Shown: positions 1 to 9,012, counted from the first letter of the stretch. The stretch: DNA of 40,708 bases from an uncultured Prevotella sp. (GCA_944319815.1 CALUEX010000021.1:1-40708); one strand, 5' to 3'. Numbers and translations are program-made. Notes: a model not told the origin generated them from the letters alone.

Positions 1-203
1 AATTGCAGTTCTTGCCATGTTTTGCCGGGCTTTTCCATCCTGTTACCCGTTCCGATTTTAAGTAACGAGATGGTAACGTAATTTCGGTTCAAGTTGGCAT
101 TTTCACGGTTTCAGTTGGCACCCGTCCAAATCGCCAAAACCCCATAAATCATTAACTTTCAATCATATTTCCGTGATTTGCTCAGTATCTCACTTTTTTG
201 TAT
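1..203. other. Left-edge intergenic region, no gene recognised
   Basis: No convincing reading frame, RNA gene or palindrome is visible. The stretch contains two similar phrases around 88-120 (GTTCAAGTTGGCA and GTTTCAGTTGGCA), which form a weak direct repeat of unknown meaning. The upstream neighbour lies outside the window. Confidence 0.4.
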
Positions 204-211
204 TATCTTTG
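204..211 (+). promoter_or_regulatory. Bacteroidota -7 box for the SpmAB-like gene
   Basis: TATCTTTG matches the Bacteroidota housekeeping -7 consensus TAnnTTTG exactly. A TTTG lies at 177-180, with a spacer of 23 bp, slightly longer than the usual 19-21. It predicts a leader of roughly 15 nt before the ATG at 234, so the longer frame opening at 198 (upstream of the -7 box) is unlikely to be used. Confidence 0.6.
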
Positions 212-233
212 CAGAATATTCGTAAAAAACGGC

Positions 234-1463
234 ATGGTACTCAACTACATCTGGATAGCATTCTTCCTCATAGCGTTCGCCGTAGGGCTCGTGAGGCTCG
301 TCTTCATGGGCGACACCGAGGTGTTCCCCGCCATGATGAACTCCACGTTCTCGTCAGCCAAGACAGCCTTCGAGATTTCGCTGGGGCTTACGGGCGTGCT
401 CTCGCTGTGGCTCGGCGTGATGAAAATCGGCGAGCGCGGCGGCGTGGTCAACGCCCTGGCAAGGGTGCTTAGTCCCGTGTTCACCAAGCTGTTCCCCGAC
501 ATACCCAAGGGCCACCCGGCCACGGGCTCCATCTTCATGAACATCGCGGCCAATATGCTCGGCCTCGACAACGCCGCCACGCCGCTCGGGCTCAAGGCCA
601 TGGAGCAGCTGCAAAGCCTCAACACACGGAAGGACACGGCCACCAACCCGATGATAATGTTCCTCGTGCTCAACACCTCGGGACTTACCATCATACCCGT
701 CTCCATCCTCGTCTACCGCGCGCAGATGGGCGCGGCGCAGCCCACCGACGTGTTCATACCCATACTCATAGCCACGTTCTTCTCCACCCTGGCCGGCGTA
801 GTCGTCACCAGCCTCTACCAGCGCATCAACCTCCTGAACCGCACGATGCTGCTGACGCTCGGCGGCATGAGCCTCGCCGTGGCGGCGGTAATATGGCTGT
901 TCGGCTCGATGGACAAGGAACGGATGAACCTCGTGAGCACGTCGGCGGCCAACATCCTGCTGATGTGCGTAATCGTCGGTTTCATCGTGGCCGGCATGAG
1001 GAAGCGCGTCAACGTCTACGACGCCTTCATCGAGGGCGCCAAGGAGGGCTTCTCGACGGCCGTGCGCATAATACCCTACCTTGTGGCAATCCTCGTCGGC
1101 ATCGGCGTTTTCCGCGCCTCGGGCGCCATGGACGCCGTTGTTGGCGGCATAGCGTGGCTCGTTGAGCTGTGCGGCGGCGACACGTCGTTCGTCGGCGCGC
1201 TGCCCACGGCGCTGATGAAGCCCCTCTCGGGCAGCGGCGCGCGCGGCATGATGGTAGACGCGATGGCCACCTACGGCGCCGACTCGTTCGTGGGCCGCCT
1301 CAGCTGCATATTCCAAGGCTCCACCGACACGACGTTCTACATCCTCGCGGTGTACTTCGGCAGCGTCGGCATCCGCTACACCCGCCACGCCGTGGCCTGC
1401 GGACTGCTGGCAGACTTGGCGGGAGTAATTGCGGCAATCTGCGTATGCTATTTGTTCTTTTAA
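234..1463 (+). CDS. Fused SpmA/SpmB-like nucleoside recognition (Gate) domain membrane protein
   Basis: The protein is 409 aa, polytopic and hydrophobic. The N-terminal half (about residues 1-200, with the NMLGLDNAATPLGLKAME stretch) resembles SpmA. The C-terminal half (about 255-409, with LPTALMKPLSGSGARGMMVD and a GSTDTTFYILAVYFG stretch) resembles SpmB. In Firmicutes these are two spore-maturation proteins; in non-sporulating Bacteroidota they occur fused, and the function is unknown, presumably transport across the inner membrane through the Gate domains. I chose ATG 234 because the -7 box lies at 204-211; 198 would start inside or before the promoter. The RAYT gene begins 3 nt after the stop, so read-through transcription into it is likely. 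Confidence 0.85.
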   Translation: MVLNYIWIAFFLIAFAVGLVRLVFMGDTEVFPAMMNSTFSSAKTAFEISLGLTGVLSLWLGVMKIGERGGVVNALARVLSPVFTKLFPDIPKGHPATGSIFMNIAANMLGLDNAATPLGLKAMEQLQSLNTRKDTATNPMIMFLVLNTSGLTIIPVSILVYRAQMGAAQPTDVFIPILIATFFSTLAGVVVTSLYQRINLLNRTMLLTLGGMSLAVAAVIWLFGSMDKERMNLVSTSAANILLMCVIVGFIVAGMRKRVNVYDAFIEGAKEGFSTAVRIIPYLVAILVGIGVFRASGAMDAVVGGIAWLVELCGGDTSFVGALPTALMKPLSGSGARGMMVDAMATYGADSFVGRLSCIFQGSTDTTFYILAVYFGSVGIRYTRHAVACGLLADLAGVIAAICVCYLFF

Positions 1464-1466
1464 ATA

Positions 1467-1994
1467 ATGGAGACATTGCGTGAGCATAAGAACTTACGGC
1501 TGAAAAGTTATGATTATTCCTGCAATGGATGTTATTTCATAACAATGGTGACCGAATACAGGCGTGAACTTTTCGGCAGCATACACCACGGCAAGCTGTG
1601 CCTGAACGAAGCCGGATGTATGGTAAAAGAATGCATTGACACACTTCCCGCACGCTTTCACGGCCTTGTAATACCCAACAGCGTGGTGATGCCCAACCAT
1701 GTACACATCCTGTTGGTCAACGAGGAAGGGACGAGCGTATCCGAAATAATGCGCCAATTCAAGGCCGTAACATCGCGTATGTACAATAAAGGGATAGAGA
1801 CAAGCAACTCGACATTCGACATCAGGCTATGGCAACGCTCATTCTACGATGTTATAATAAAAAATCAACGTATGTACGACTTCATAAACGATTACATCAC
1901 GGTAAATCCCGAACGTTGGATATATGACAAGATGAACCAAAGCCACGCAAAGAATACCGATGAAATATGCAATGATTTAAATAAATTACGATAA
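1467..1994 (+). CDS. REP-associated tyrosine transposase (RAYT, Y1_Tnp family)
   Basis: The protein is 175 aa, a usual RAYT length. The HUH metal-binding motif is seen as MPNHVHILL (His78, His80). The conserved block WQRSFYDVIIKN carries the candidate nucleophile Tyr127. RAYTs are single-copy domesticated relatives of IS200/IS605 transposases that cut and join single-stranded REP hairpins. The gene is visibly more AT-rich than its neighbours, and the weak coupling to the upstream gene (3 nt gap) suggests it was inserted. Its likely substrate, an inverted pair of GTAG-headed hairpins, lies 31 bp downstream at 2025-2141. All catalytic residues appear intact. Confidence 0.92.
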   Translation: METLREHKNLRLKSYDYSCNGCYFITMVTEYRRELFGSIHHGKLCLNEAGCMVKECIDTLPARFHGLVIPNSVVMPNHVHILLVNEEGTSVSEIMRQFKAVTSRMYNKGIETSNSTFDIRLWQRSFYDVIIKNQRMYDFINDYITVNPERWIYDKMNQSHAKNTDEICNDLNKLR

Positions 1995-2024
1995 CACAAC
2001 CTGGAAGACAACGGCAATCACCCC

Positions 2025-2141
2025 TTGTAGGGACATAATTCATTATGTCCGCACGCCTTGAAAAGGCGTATCGCAAGCGCAAAAGGCCGTAAAAATATGT
2101 TTCTCCGAAACATTCGGACATAATGAATTATGTCCCTACAA
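2025..2141. repeat. Inverted pair of REP hairpins (BIME-like), likely RAYT substrate
   Basis: The left arm at 2025-2051 and the right arm at 2115-2141 are perfect 27-bp reverse complements. Each arm holds a GTAG tetranucleotide (plus strand 2027-2030; minus strand at the other end) followed directly by a 20-nt hairpin with 9-bp stem GGACATAAT/ATTATGTCC and a 2-nt centre. GTAG next to a hairpin is the classical REP head recognised by RAYT enzymes. Two more small stems sit between the arms: CGCCTT/AAGGCG at 2054-2068 and ATGTTTC/GAAACAT at 2097-2113. Confidence 0.85.
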
Positions 2142-2203
2142 TGGTTGTTTACGCCAATAGACGCATGAATTAGAATAATGTATAAATATAACTTCTATAT
2201 ATC

Positions 2204-3694
2204 ATGGCCAACCTTAGAAGTCTCGCAAAGGACACTGCAATCTACGGATTGAGTAGCATCGTGGGCAGGTTTCTCAACTACCTGCTCGTCCCGTTGTACA
2301 CCGCCACGCTGTCGGCGGCCGGCGGCGGCTACGGCGTCATCACCAACGTGTACGCCTACACGGCGCTGCTGCTCGTAATACTGACATACGGCATGGAGAC
2401 GACGTTCTTCCGCTTCGCCAACAAGGAGGGCGAGGACCCGCAGCGGGTCTACTCCACCACGCTCGTATCCGTGGGCACCACGTCGCTCGCGTTCGTAGTG
2501 ATTGTCCTGACGTTCATTTCGCCCATTTCATCGGCAATGGGCTATGCCGACCATCCCTCGTATGTATGGGTCATGGCGATAACCGTCGCCTTGGACGCCT
2601 TCCAGTGCATCCCGTTCGCCTACCTCAGGTATAAGAAGCGGCCGGTGAAGTTCGCCGTCCTCAAGCTGGCCAACATCCTGATGTCCATCGCGCTCAACCT
2701 CGTGTTCTTCCTCGTGCTGCCCAAGTGGTACGAAAGCACCGGCGGAGAGGGCCTTGTGGGACATATCTACTCGCCCGAGGTGGGCGTTGGCTACGCCTTC
2801 TACATCAACCTGTTCTGCTCGGCCATGCTGATGCTCCTGCTGCTGAAGGAGCTCACGGGCTTACGCTACGCCTTCGACCGCGCCCTGATGCGCCGTATGC
2901 TCGGCTACTCGTGGCCCATCCTCGTGCTCGGCATCGCCGGGATACTGAACCAGACGGCCGACAAAATCCTCTTCCCGTACATCTACCACGGCGCCGACGC
3001 CCACGCACAGCTCGGCATCTACGGCGCTGCCAGCAAGATAGCGATGATTATGGCCATGATAACCCAAGCCTTCCGCTATGCCTACGAGCCGTTCGTCTTC
3101 GGCAAGTCGAAGGACAAGGACAACCGCGACACTTACGCCCGGGCGATGAAGTTCTTTGTAATCTTCACCCTGCTGGCCTTCCTCGCCGTCATCGGATACA
3201 TGGACATACTGAAGCACCTCATAGGGCGCGACTACTGGGAGGGGCTCGACGTCGTGCCCATCGTCATGGCGGCAGAAATCATGATGGGCGTCTACTTCAA
3301 CCTGTCGTTCTGGTACAAGCTCATCGACAAGACCATCTGGGGCGCATGGTTCTCAGGGGCGGGCTGCCTGGTGCTCATCGCCGTAAACGTCGTCTTCGTG
3401 CCGCGCTACGGCTATATGGCGTGCGCCTGGGCCGGCGTGGCAGGTTACGCCACGGCGATGCTGCTCTCATACTTCGTGGGACAACGCCACTACCCCATCA
3501 ACTACCCCGTGAAGGACATCCTGCTCTACGTCTCCGTGGCCGCCGCCGTGTGCCTCCTGATGCGCTGGGGCAACGCCTCGCTGCCCGTATGGGGAGCCAT
3601 CTGCGTGAACACGGTGCTGCTCGCGCTGTTCGCCGCGATGATTGTGAAGCGCGACTTCCCGCTCAAGCAAATCATTGAAAAGGTGAGAAGGTGA
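2204..3694 (+). CDS. Wzx-like polysaccharide/lipid-linked oligosaccharide flippase (MOP superfamily)
   Basis: The protein is 496 aa with roughly 12-14 hydrophobic segments. The N-terminus, with LAKDTAIYGLSSIVGRFLNY followed by LLVPLYTATL, is typical of the Wzx/RfbX branch (Polysacc_synt) of the MOP exporter superfamily. The family flips undecaprenyl-linked glycans across the inner membrane. No glycosyltransferases are adjacent, so this is probably the stand-alone copy common in Bacteroidota rather than part of a capsule locus. The substrate cannot be inferred. The start at 2204 follows an AT-rich leader after the REP pair. The 3' end runs into an AAGGTGAG short repeat. Confidence 0.85.
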   Translation: MANLRSLAKDTAIYGLSSIVGRFLNYLLVPLYTATLSAAGGGYGVITNVYAYTALLLVILTYGMETTFFRFANKEGEDPQRVYSTTLVSVGTTSLAFVVIVLTFISPISSAMGYADHPSYVWVMAITVALDAFQCIPFAYLRYKKRPVKFAVLKLANILMSIALNLVFFLVLPKWYESTGGEGLVGHIYSPEVGVGYAFYINLFCSAMLMLLLLKELTGLRYAFDRALMRRMLGYSWPILVLGIAGILNQTADKILFPYIYHGADAHAQLGIYGAASKIAMIMAMITQAFRYAYEPFVFGKSKDKDNRDTYARAMKFFVIFTLLAFLAVIGYMDILKHLIGRDYWEGLDVVPIVMAAEIMMGVYFNLSFWYKLIDKTIWGAWFSGAGCLVLIAVNVVFVPRYGYMACAWAGVAGYATAMLLSYFVGQRHYPINYPVKDILLYVSVAAAVCLLMRWGNASLPVWGAICVNTVLLALFAAMIVKRDFPLKQIIEKVRR

Positions 3695-3717
3695 AAAGGT
3701 GAGAAGGTGAGAAAGGC
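3680..3717. repeat. Short tandem repeat, AAGGTGAG-type (8 bp)
   Basis: About four to five imperfect 8-bp units overlap the last codons and stop of the flippase gene. The reverse-complement type (TTTTTACCTTTC-like) occurs at 26633-26700. The last residues of the flippase (EKVRR) are therefore repeat-encoded. Confidence 0.6.
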
Positions 3718-3765
3718 TTAACGACATACCGCGCTTGCTGCAAAACCGCAAAAAACACTGTATAG

Positions 3766-4117
3766 CCCCATAACCCAATAACCCCAAAACCTCATAACCG
3801 TAAAAGAAACCTCATAACCCAATAACCCTAAAACCCCATAACCGTAAAAGAAACCTCATAACCCCATAACCCTAAAACCCCATAACCGTACAAGAAACCC
3901 CATAACCCAATAACCCTAAAACCCCATAACCGTAAAAGAAGCCCCATAACCCAATAACCCCAAAACCCCATAACCGTAAAAGAAGCCCCATAATCCAATA
4001 ACCCCAAAACCTCATAACCGTAAAAGAAACCCCATAACCCAATAACCGTAAAACCCAATAACCGTACAAAAAAACCGTATAACCCCATAACCGTAAAACC
4101 GTATAACCCATTATAAA
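3766..4117. repeat. 44-bp tandem repeat array upstream of dpp7
   Basis: The core word ATAACCGTA recurs with starts at 3794, 3838, 3882, 3926, 3970 and 4014, an exact 44-bp period over six units, each differing by a few substitutions. Each unit itself contains two CCCCATAACC-like halves spaced 24 and 20 bp apart. After about 4058 the array degenerates into shorter CCGTAAAACC words up to 11 bp before the dpp7 start. There are no unique spacers, so it is not a CRISPR. Minus-strand open frames through it are low-complexity artefacts. It fills the 434-bp gap between the flippase and DPP7 genes. Confidence 0.9.
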
Positions 4118-4128
4118 AACAATACGCA

Positions 4129-6243
4129 ATGAAGAAGTTAACAACGTTAATCTTAGGTCTTTTGGCCCTCTTGCCGGCGAAGGCGGACGAGGGTATGTGG
4201 ACGCTGTACGACCTGCCCCAGGCGGTGTACAGCCAGATGCAGGCTTACGGCTTCAGCCTGCCTTACGAACAACTCTACTCGGGCAACGATGCCGTGAAAG
4301 GCTCGGTGGTGCTCTTCGGGGGCTTCTGCTCGGGCGTGGTGGTGTCGCCCGACGGGCTCGTGTTCACCAACCACCACTGCGGCTTCGAGGCTATCCGCAG
4401 CCATTCAACCGTGGAGCACGACTACATGAAGGACGGCTTCTACGCCAAGAGCTTCAAGGACGAGCTGCCCAACGAGAACCTCTTTGTCAGCTTCATGGTC
4501 AGCCAGGAGGACGTTACGGCGCGCCTGCAGGCCTTGGGCATCGACGACATGGACTACGACAGGCAGGACGCGCTGATTGACTCGGTGGCCGCCGTGATGA
4601 CCGACTCGGTGAAACGCATCGACAAGTCGTACCACGTGGAAATCGACCCCTTCTACGAGGGCAACCAATACTTCGCCACTACCTACCAGCTGTTCCCCGA
4701 CGTGAGGCTCGTCTTCACCGTGCCCAAGTCGATGGGCAAGTTCGGCGGCGAGACCGACAACTGGATGTGGCCGCGCCAGACGTGCGACTTCAGCGTATTC
4801 CGCATATACGCCGACCCGAAGACCAACGGCCCTGCGGAATACTCGGAGCAGAACGTGCCCTACAAGCCGCGCACGTGGGCCAAGGTGTCGATGCAGGGAT
4901 ACAAGGACGGCGACTTCGCCATGACCATGGGCTACCCCGGAAGCACGGAGCGTTACCTCTCGTCTTACGGCATACGCGAGATGCGCGACGCTGGCAACGA
5001 GACGCGAGTGCAGGTGCGCACGCTGAAGCAGGACATCATGAAGCGGCACATGGACGCCAGCGAGGCCGTGCGCATCAAGTACGACTCGAAGTTCGCCCAG
5101 AGCGCTAACTACTGGAAAAACTCGATGGGAATGAACAAATGTATCGATTCCATCGGCATAATCGAGCAGAAAAGGGCCTACGAGATGCGCCTGCGCCACT
5201 GGCAGGACACCACGGGATACCTCAAGGGCAAGCTCGACTTCGACCTCATGGCGCGCCTCTACGGGCAGCGCTTCGAGCGCATGAGGGCGTTCTACTACTT
5301 CACCGAGACGTTCGCCGGCACGAGCGAAATAGTCACCCGCGCCCTCAAGGCCGGCAGCGGCATGGAGGTTAAGGGACCCGAAGGCAAGCCCGGGAAGCAG
5401 TACATCGAGTTCGACGACAACAGCGACTCATGGGACGAGGCACTCGACAAGGAGGTACTCGCCGCGCTCATGGAGAACTACCGCAAGAACGTATCGAAGG
5501 AATACCTGCCGTCGTTCTACCAGACCGTAGACAATGACTTCGGCGGCGACTGCGCCGCATACGTAGACCACCTGTACAAGAAGTCAATCCTGATGAAGAG
5601 CGGCAAGAAGCTCTACTTCAACAAAAAGAAGTTCAACCAGGACCCCGGCGTGCAGCTGGGCCTCAGCCTACAGGAGTTCTTGGCCGACCAACAAGGCGAA
5701 CTGTCAGGAATTAGCGACTCCATCGACGTGCAGGAGAAGTACCTCTGCGCGGCCAAGCTGCGCATGGAGCAGGGCCTGCCCCACTACAGCGACGCCAACA
5801 TGACGATGCGCCTCAGCTACGGCCGCGTGGGCGGCTTCACTATGAACGGCTCGCCGTCGGGCTACTACACCACGGCCGAGAGCATCGTCGAGAAGATGAA
5901 GAAGGCTGCCGACATACCCGAATACTTCGCCGAGCCCATCATGCACGAGCTGCTATCGGCCAAGGACTTCGGCCCATACCTCGACAAGACAACGGGCAAG
6001 ATGCAGCTCTGCTTCCTGACGAACAACGACATCACGGGCGGCAACAGCGGCTCGCCGATGTTCAACGGCAAGGGCGAGCTTATCGGCCTGGCCTTCGACG
6101 GCAACTGGGACAGCCTCTCGAGCGACATCTACTTCGAGAAGAACCTCGCCCGCTGCATCGGCGTTGACATACGCTACGTGCTCTACATGATTGACAAGTG
6201 GGGACACGCCGACCGCCTGATGAAGGAAATCAACGCAAAATAA
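4129..6243 (+). CDS. dpp7: Secreted S46 serine dipeptidyl-peptidase, DPP7 type
   Basis: The protein is 704 aa, full length for peptidase family S46. A signal peptide (MKKLTTLILGLLALLPAKA) precedes the mature chain, so it acts in the periplasm or at the cell surface, releasing N-terminal dipeptides from peptides. Triad candidates are His82/His83 in NHHCG, Asp220 in TCDFSVF and Ser640 in GGNSGSP. Eighteen residues after the Ser lies Gly658 in LAFDGNW. From family knowledge, DPP7 has Gly here (hydrophobic P1 preference) whereas DPP11 has Arg (acidic P1), so I call DPP7. It feeds asaccharolytic-style peptide use. It is a single-gene unit, preceded by the 44-bp array and followed by palindromic repeat elements. 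Confidence 0.93.
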   Translation: MKKLTTLILGLLALLPAKADEGMWTLYDLPQAVYSQMQAYGFSLPYEQLYSGNDAVKGSVVLFGGFCSGVVVSPDGLVFTNHHCGFEAIRSHSTVEHDYMKDGFYAKSFKDELPNENLFVSFMVSQEDVTARLQALGIDDMDYDRQDALIDSVAAVMTDSVKRIDKSYHVEIDPFYEGNQYFATTYQLFPDVRLVFTVPKSMGKFGGETDNWMWPRQTCDFSVFRIYADPKTNGPAEYSEQNVPYKPRTWAKVSMQGYKDGDFAMTMGYPGSTERYLSSYGIREMRDAGNETRVQVRTLKQDIMKRHMDASEAVRIKYDSKFAQSANYWKNSMGMNKCIDSIGIIEQKRAYEMRLRHWQDTTGYLKGKLDFDLMARLYGQRFERMRAFYYFTETFAGTSEIVTRALKAGSGMEVKGPEGKPGKQYIEFDDNSDSWDEALDKEVLAALMENYRKNVSKEYLPSFYQTVDNDFGGDCAAYVDHLYKKSILMKSGKKLYFNKKKFNQDPGVQLGLSLQEFLADQQGELSGISDSIDVQEKYLCAAKLRMEQGLPHYSDANMTMRLSYGRVGGFTMNGSPSGYYTTAESIVEKMKKAADIPEYFAEPIMHELLSAKDFGPYLDKTTGKMQLCFLTNNDITGGNSGSPMFNGKGELIGLAFDGNWDSLSSDIYFEKNLARCIGVDIRYVLYMIDKWGHADRLMKEINAK

Positions 6244-6276
6244 TAGGGGAAAACACCAAGCAAACACCCACCCCCG

Positions 6277-6425
6277 CCCTCCCGAAGGGAGGGAGCTTAG
6301 TATGCCTTGAAGCCCACCCCAACCCTCCCATAGGAGGGTGCTTAATATGTCTTGCCGATAAAATACTATTACCGACAGCCAACAAAGCTAATCAAACTCC
6401 CTCCCTTCGGGAGGGTTGGGGTGGG
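6277..6425. repeat. Palindrome-ended repeat element, copy 1 (with an extra half end)
   Basis: The element at 6313-6425 starts with CCCACCCCAACCCTCCC and ends with its reverse complement. Each end carries its own small palindrome (CCCTCCCGAAGGGAGGG type). A further left-type end (6277-6293) precedes it directly after dpp7. The interior (TTGCCGATAAAATAC... CCGACAGCCAACAAAGC) is nearly identical to copy 2 at 6629-6742. Confidence 0.8.
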
Positions 6426-6514
6426 TGTTAGGTGTTTGACGGGGTGAGTGTTAGATGTGATTGGACTGTTTTTTTATTCTTGTTGCTAACCACCTAATAA
6501 TCAGCCTCTTGCTA

Positions 6515-6551
6515 AAAGGGCACGTTTTGCACTGTAAAACGTGCCCTTTTG
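6515..6551. terminator. AAAGG-family hairpin, probable terminator
   Basis: A perfect 15-bp stem (AAAAGGGCACGTTTT at 6515-6529 with its complement at 6537-6551) has a 7-nt loop. The A/T ends give a U-run when read in either direction. It belongs to a family also found at 10206, 20007 and 26539. It lies between dpp7 and ruvB. Confidence 0.55.
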
Positions 6552-6628
6552 CTATGCGTTTCAGCATCTTTTATAAGGCAAAAGCATACCGGCAAGTCGC
6601 CTGACACCTACCCATCAAACATCTAATA

Positions 6629-6742
6629 CCCACCCCAACCCTCCCGAAGGGAGGGAGCTTAGTATGCCTTGCCGATAAAATACCACTACCGACAGCCAAC
6701 AAAGCTAATCAAGCTCCCTCCCTTCGGGAGGGTTGGGGTGGG
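6629..6742. repeat. Palindrome-ended repeat element, copy 2
   Basis: A 114-bp element with inverted ends. It is nearly identical to copy 1 at 6313-6425 apart from a few transitions, in the same orientation and about 200 bp away. The rest of the 575-bp gap between dpp7 and ruvB is the hairpin at 6515 and the ruvB promoter. Confidence 0.85.
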
Positions 6743-6784
6743 TGTTTGGGGATTATTTGGGTGTGTACTTTCCCACTTTTTTTG

Positions 6785-6792
6785 TATCTTTG
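6785..6792 (+). promoter_or_regulatory. Bacteroidota -7 box for ruvB
   Basis: TATCTTTG is an exact match to TAnnTTTG, 26 bp before the ruvB ATG, just outside the end of the repeat element. The TTTG at 6756-6759 is spaced 25 bp, so the -33 element is weak or absent. Confidence 0.6.
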
Positions 6793-6818
6793 CAGCCAAC
6801 AGAGTTATAACACGCTAA

Positions 6819-7859
6819 ATGGAAAACGACTTCGATATAAGGAAAGAGACGCTCTCGTCGGCCGAAAAGGACTTTGAGAACGCCCTGCGACCGCTGCGCT
6901 TCGGCGACTTCAGCGGGCAACGCAAGGTAGTGGAGAACCTCGAGGTGTTCGTCGAGGCGGCCAAGTACCGCGGCGAACCGCTCGACCACACCCTCCTGCA
7001 CGGCCCGCCCGGACTGGGCAAGACTACCCTGAGCAACATCATAGCCAACGAGCTGGGCGTGGGCTTCAAGCTCACCAGCGGCCCCGTGCTCGACAAGCCG
7101 GGCGACCTGGCCGGCATACTGACCTCGCTCGAGCCGCGCGACGTGCTCTTCATCGACGAAATCCACCGCCTCTCGCCCGTAGTGGAAGAATACCTCTACT
7201 CGGCCATGGAGGACTACCGCATCGACATAATGATTGACAAGGGGCCGTCGGCGCGCTCCATACAAATCGACCTCAACCCCTTCACGCTCGTCGGCGCGAC
7301 CACCCGCAGCGGCCTCCTCACAGCCCCGCTGCGCGCACGCTTCGGCATCAACCTGCACCTCGAATACTACGACCCTGAAACGCTCACGCGCATAATACGC
7401 CGCTCGGCGGCCATCCTGAAGGTGCCCATCGACGACGACGCGGCCATCGAGATAGCGCGCCGAAGCCGAGGCACGCCCCGAATAGCCAACGCCCTGCTGC
7501 GCCGCGTGCGCGACTTCGCGCAGGTGCGCGGCACGGGACGCATCGACACCGGCATAGCCCGCGTGGCCCTCACGGCGCTGAACATCGACCAGTACGGCCT
7601 CGACGAAATAGACAACAAAATACTGCTGACCATCATCGACAAGTTCCGCGGCGGCCCCGTGGGCATCACCACCATCGCAACTGCCATAGGCGAAGACGCC
7701 GGCACGGTAGAGGAAGTCTACGAGCCTTACCTCATCATGGAGGGCTTCATCAAGCGCACGCCCCGCGGACGCATGGCAACGGAACTGGCTTACCGCCACT
7801 TCGGCCGCAACATACTCGGCTCGAACACGGCAGAGCCGGACCTTTTCTATAATTCATGA
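6819..7859 (+). CDS. ruvB: Holliday junction branch-migration ATPase RuvB
   Basis: The protein is 346 aa, the standard length. Walker A is GPPGLGKT (residues 62-69), Walker B is LFIDEIH (110-116), and the sensor/arginine-finger region [18 protein letters not shown] is followed by the RuvB C-terminal winged helix with [13 protein letters not shown]. RuvB forms hexamers that drive branch migration of RuvA-bound four-way junctions during recombination repair. No ruvA or ruvC is in the window. The ATG at 6819 follows an A-rich leader from its own -7 box. An AT-rich repeat and the RhuM-Fic gene follow. Confidence 0.97.
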   Translation: MENDFDIRKETLSSAEKDFENALRPLRFGDFSGQRKVVENLEVFVEAAKYRGEPLDHTLLHGPPGLGKTTLSNIIANELGVGFKLTSGPVLDKPGDLAGILTSLEPRDVLFIDEIHRLSPVVEEYLYSAMEDYRIDIMIDKGPSARSIQIDLNPFTLVGATTRSGLLTAPLRARFGINLHLEYYDPETLTRIIRRSAAILKVPIDDDAAIEIARRSRGTPRIANALLRRVRDFAQVRGTGRIDTGIARVALTALNIDQYGLDEIDNKILLTIIDKFRGGPVGITTIATAIGEDAGTVEEVYEPYLIMEGFIKRTPRGRMATELAYRHFGRNILGSNTAEPDLFYNS

Positions 7860-7863
7860 TGCA

Positions 7864-7881
7864 CAATTCATAATGCATAAT
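7864..7881. repeat. Left member of an 18-bp inverted repeat flanking the RhuM-Fic gene
   Basis: CAATTCATAATGCATAAT is the exact reverse complement of 9013-9030. It belongs to AT-rich ATGAATT-type words also seen at 7912-7934, 8998-9030 and 32727-32757. Confidence 0.8.
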
Positions 7882-7953
7882 AGGGCTGACGCCATGGAGG
7901 CAAACCCGGTTATGAATTGTAAATTATGAATTAAAATGCGGATACCTACATAA

Positions 7954-8949
7954 ATGAGCGACAATAAAATCATAATATACAATACACCTGACGGTGAAGC
8001 AACCGTCAGTGTCAATCTTGACGGCGACACGGTGTGGCTGTCGCAACAGCAGATGGCCGCGCTTTTCGACAAGGACAGGACGGTTATAACCCGCCATATA
8101 AACAACATTTACAAGACAAAAGAACTCGAAAAAAGTTCAACCTGTGCATTTTTTGCACAGGTTCGCGACGAAGGCGGCAGGGCCGTAGAGCGTAAAATAC
8201 CGCTATACAACCTTGACATGATTATCTCCGTGGGCTATCGTGTCAATTCAAAACGCGGCACGCAGTTCCGCATCTGGGCGAACAAAGTATTGAAAGAATA
8301 CCTGATAAAAGGTTACACAATAAGCAATAACATAACCGAACAAAGATACCAGGAACTTAAACAGCTGGTGGCCGTAATGGCAAGAACCGTGAAACGCATT
8401 GGGGACACTGCCGGGAAAGACCACCAGACGGACAGCTTGGTGAGCATGGTGGCCGACTATGCCTACGCTCTCGACACCCTTGACCGCTACGACTACCAGC
8501 AATTAGAGGTAGGCGGGACGACGACCGAGGAGCGTTTCCACGCCACTTACGACAACGCAATGGAGATGATAGACAGCCTGCGGCGTAAATTCGGTGGCGG
8601 AACGCTGTTCGGCAACGAGAAGGACGGTTCGTTCAGAAGCTCCATTGGACAGATATACCAGACGTTCGGAGGCACGGAACTTTATCCGTCAATCGAAGAG
8701 AAGGCGGCCATGCTGCTGTATCTTGTCACGAAAAACCATTCGTTCAGCGACGGCAACAAACGCATAGCAGCCACCCTGTTCTTATGGTTCCTCGAACGGA
8801 ACGGCATACTATACCGGCCTGACGGCAGCAAACGCATAGCCGACAACGCCCTCGTGGCACTCACGCTGATGATAGCCGAAAGCCGCACGGAGGAAAAAGA
8901 CACCATCGTGAAAGTAATAGTCAACCTGATAAACAAGAACAACAGGTAA
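7954..8949 (+). CDS. RhuM-family protein with C-terminal Fic/Doc domain
   Basis: The protein is 331 aa. Residues about 5-130 match the RhuM (virulence protein RhuM) type with VWLSQQQMAALFDKDRTVITRHINNI, likely DNA-binding, and RGTQFRIWANKVLKEYLIKGY. Residues about 200-310 form a Fic/Doc domain with the motif HSFSDGNKR (262-270). The His is present, but the second glycine of canonical Fic (GNGR) is Lys as in Doc, whose family phosphorylates EF-Tu rather than adding AMP; the actual activity here is unknown. Such RhuM-Fic proteins often sit near defence or toxin genes. Here no antitoxin is adjacent, and the gene lies between ruvB and coaD, framed by 18-bp inverted repeats. This suggests independent acquisition. 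Base composition is more AT-rich than ruvB. Confidence 0.88.
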   Translation: MSDNKIIIYNTPDGEATVSVNLDGDTVWLSQQQMAALFDKDRTVITRHINNIYKTKELEKSSTCAFFAQVRDEGGRAVERKIPLYNLDMIISVGYRVNSKRGTQFRIWANKVLKEYLIKGYTISNNITEQRYQELKQLVAVMARTVKRIGDTAGKDHQTDSLVSMVADYAYALDTLDRYDYQQLEVGGTTTEERFHATYDNAMEMIDSLRRKFGGGTLFGNEKDGSFRSSIGQIYQTFGGTELYPSIEEKAAMLLYLVTKNHSFSDGNKRIAATLFLWFLERNGILYRPDGSKRIADNALVALTLMIAESRTEEKDTIVKVIVNLINKNNR

Positions 8950-9012
8950 ACCGAATAAGGAAAGTTGTTAATTATCAAACTGCCAACGGCGCAGCCAAAT
9001 TATGAATTGTGA

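Noticed and set aside
354-1487. 377-aa minus-strand open frame opposite the SpmAB-like gene
   Set aside because: Shadow frame without recognisable domains.
3766-4117. CRISPR array
   Set aside because: Units are contiguous, with no unique spacers and no cas genes.
3828-4144. Gly/Leu/Tyr-rich minus-strand frames in the 44-bp array
   Set aside because: They are read-through of a tandem repeat that lacks stops in that frame, not a membrane protein gene.
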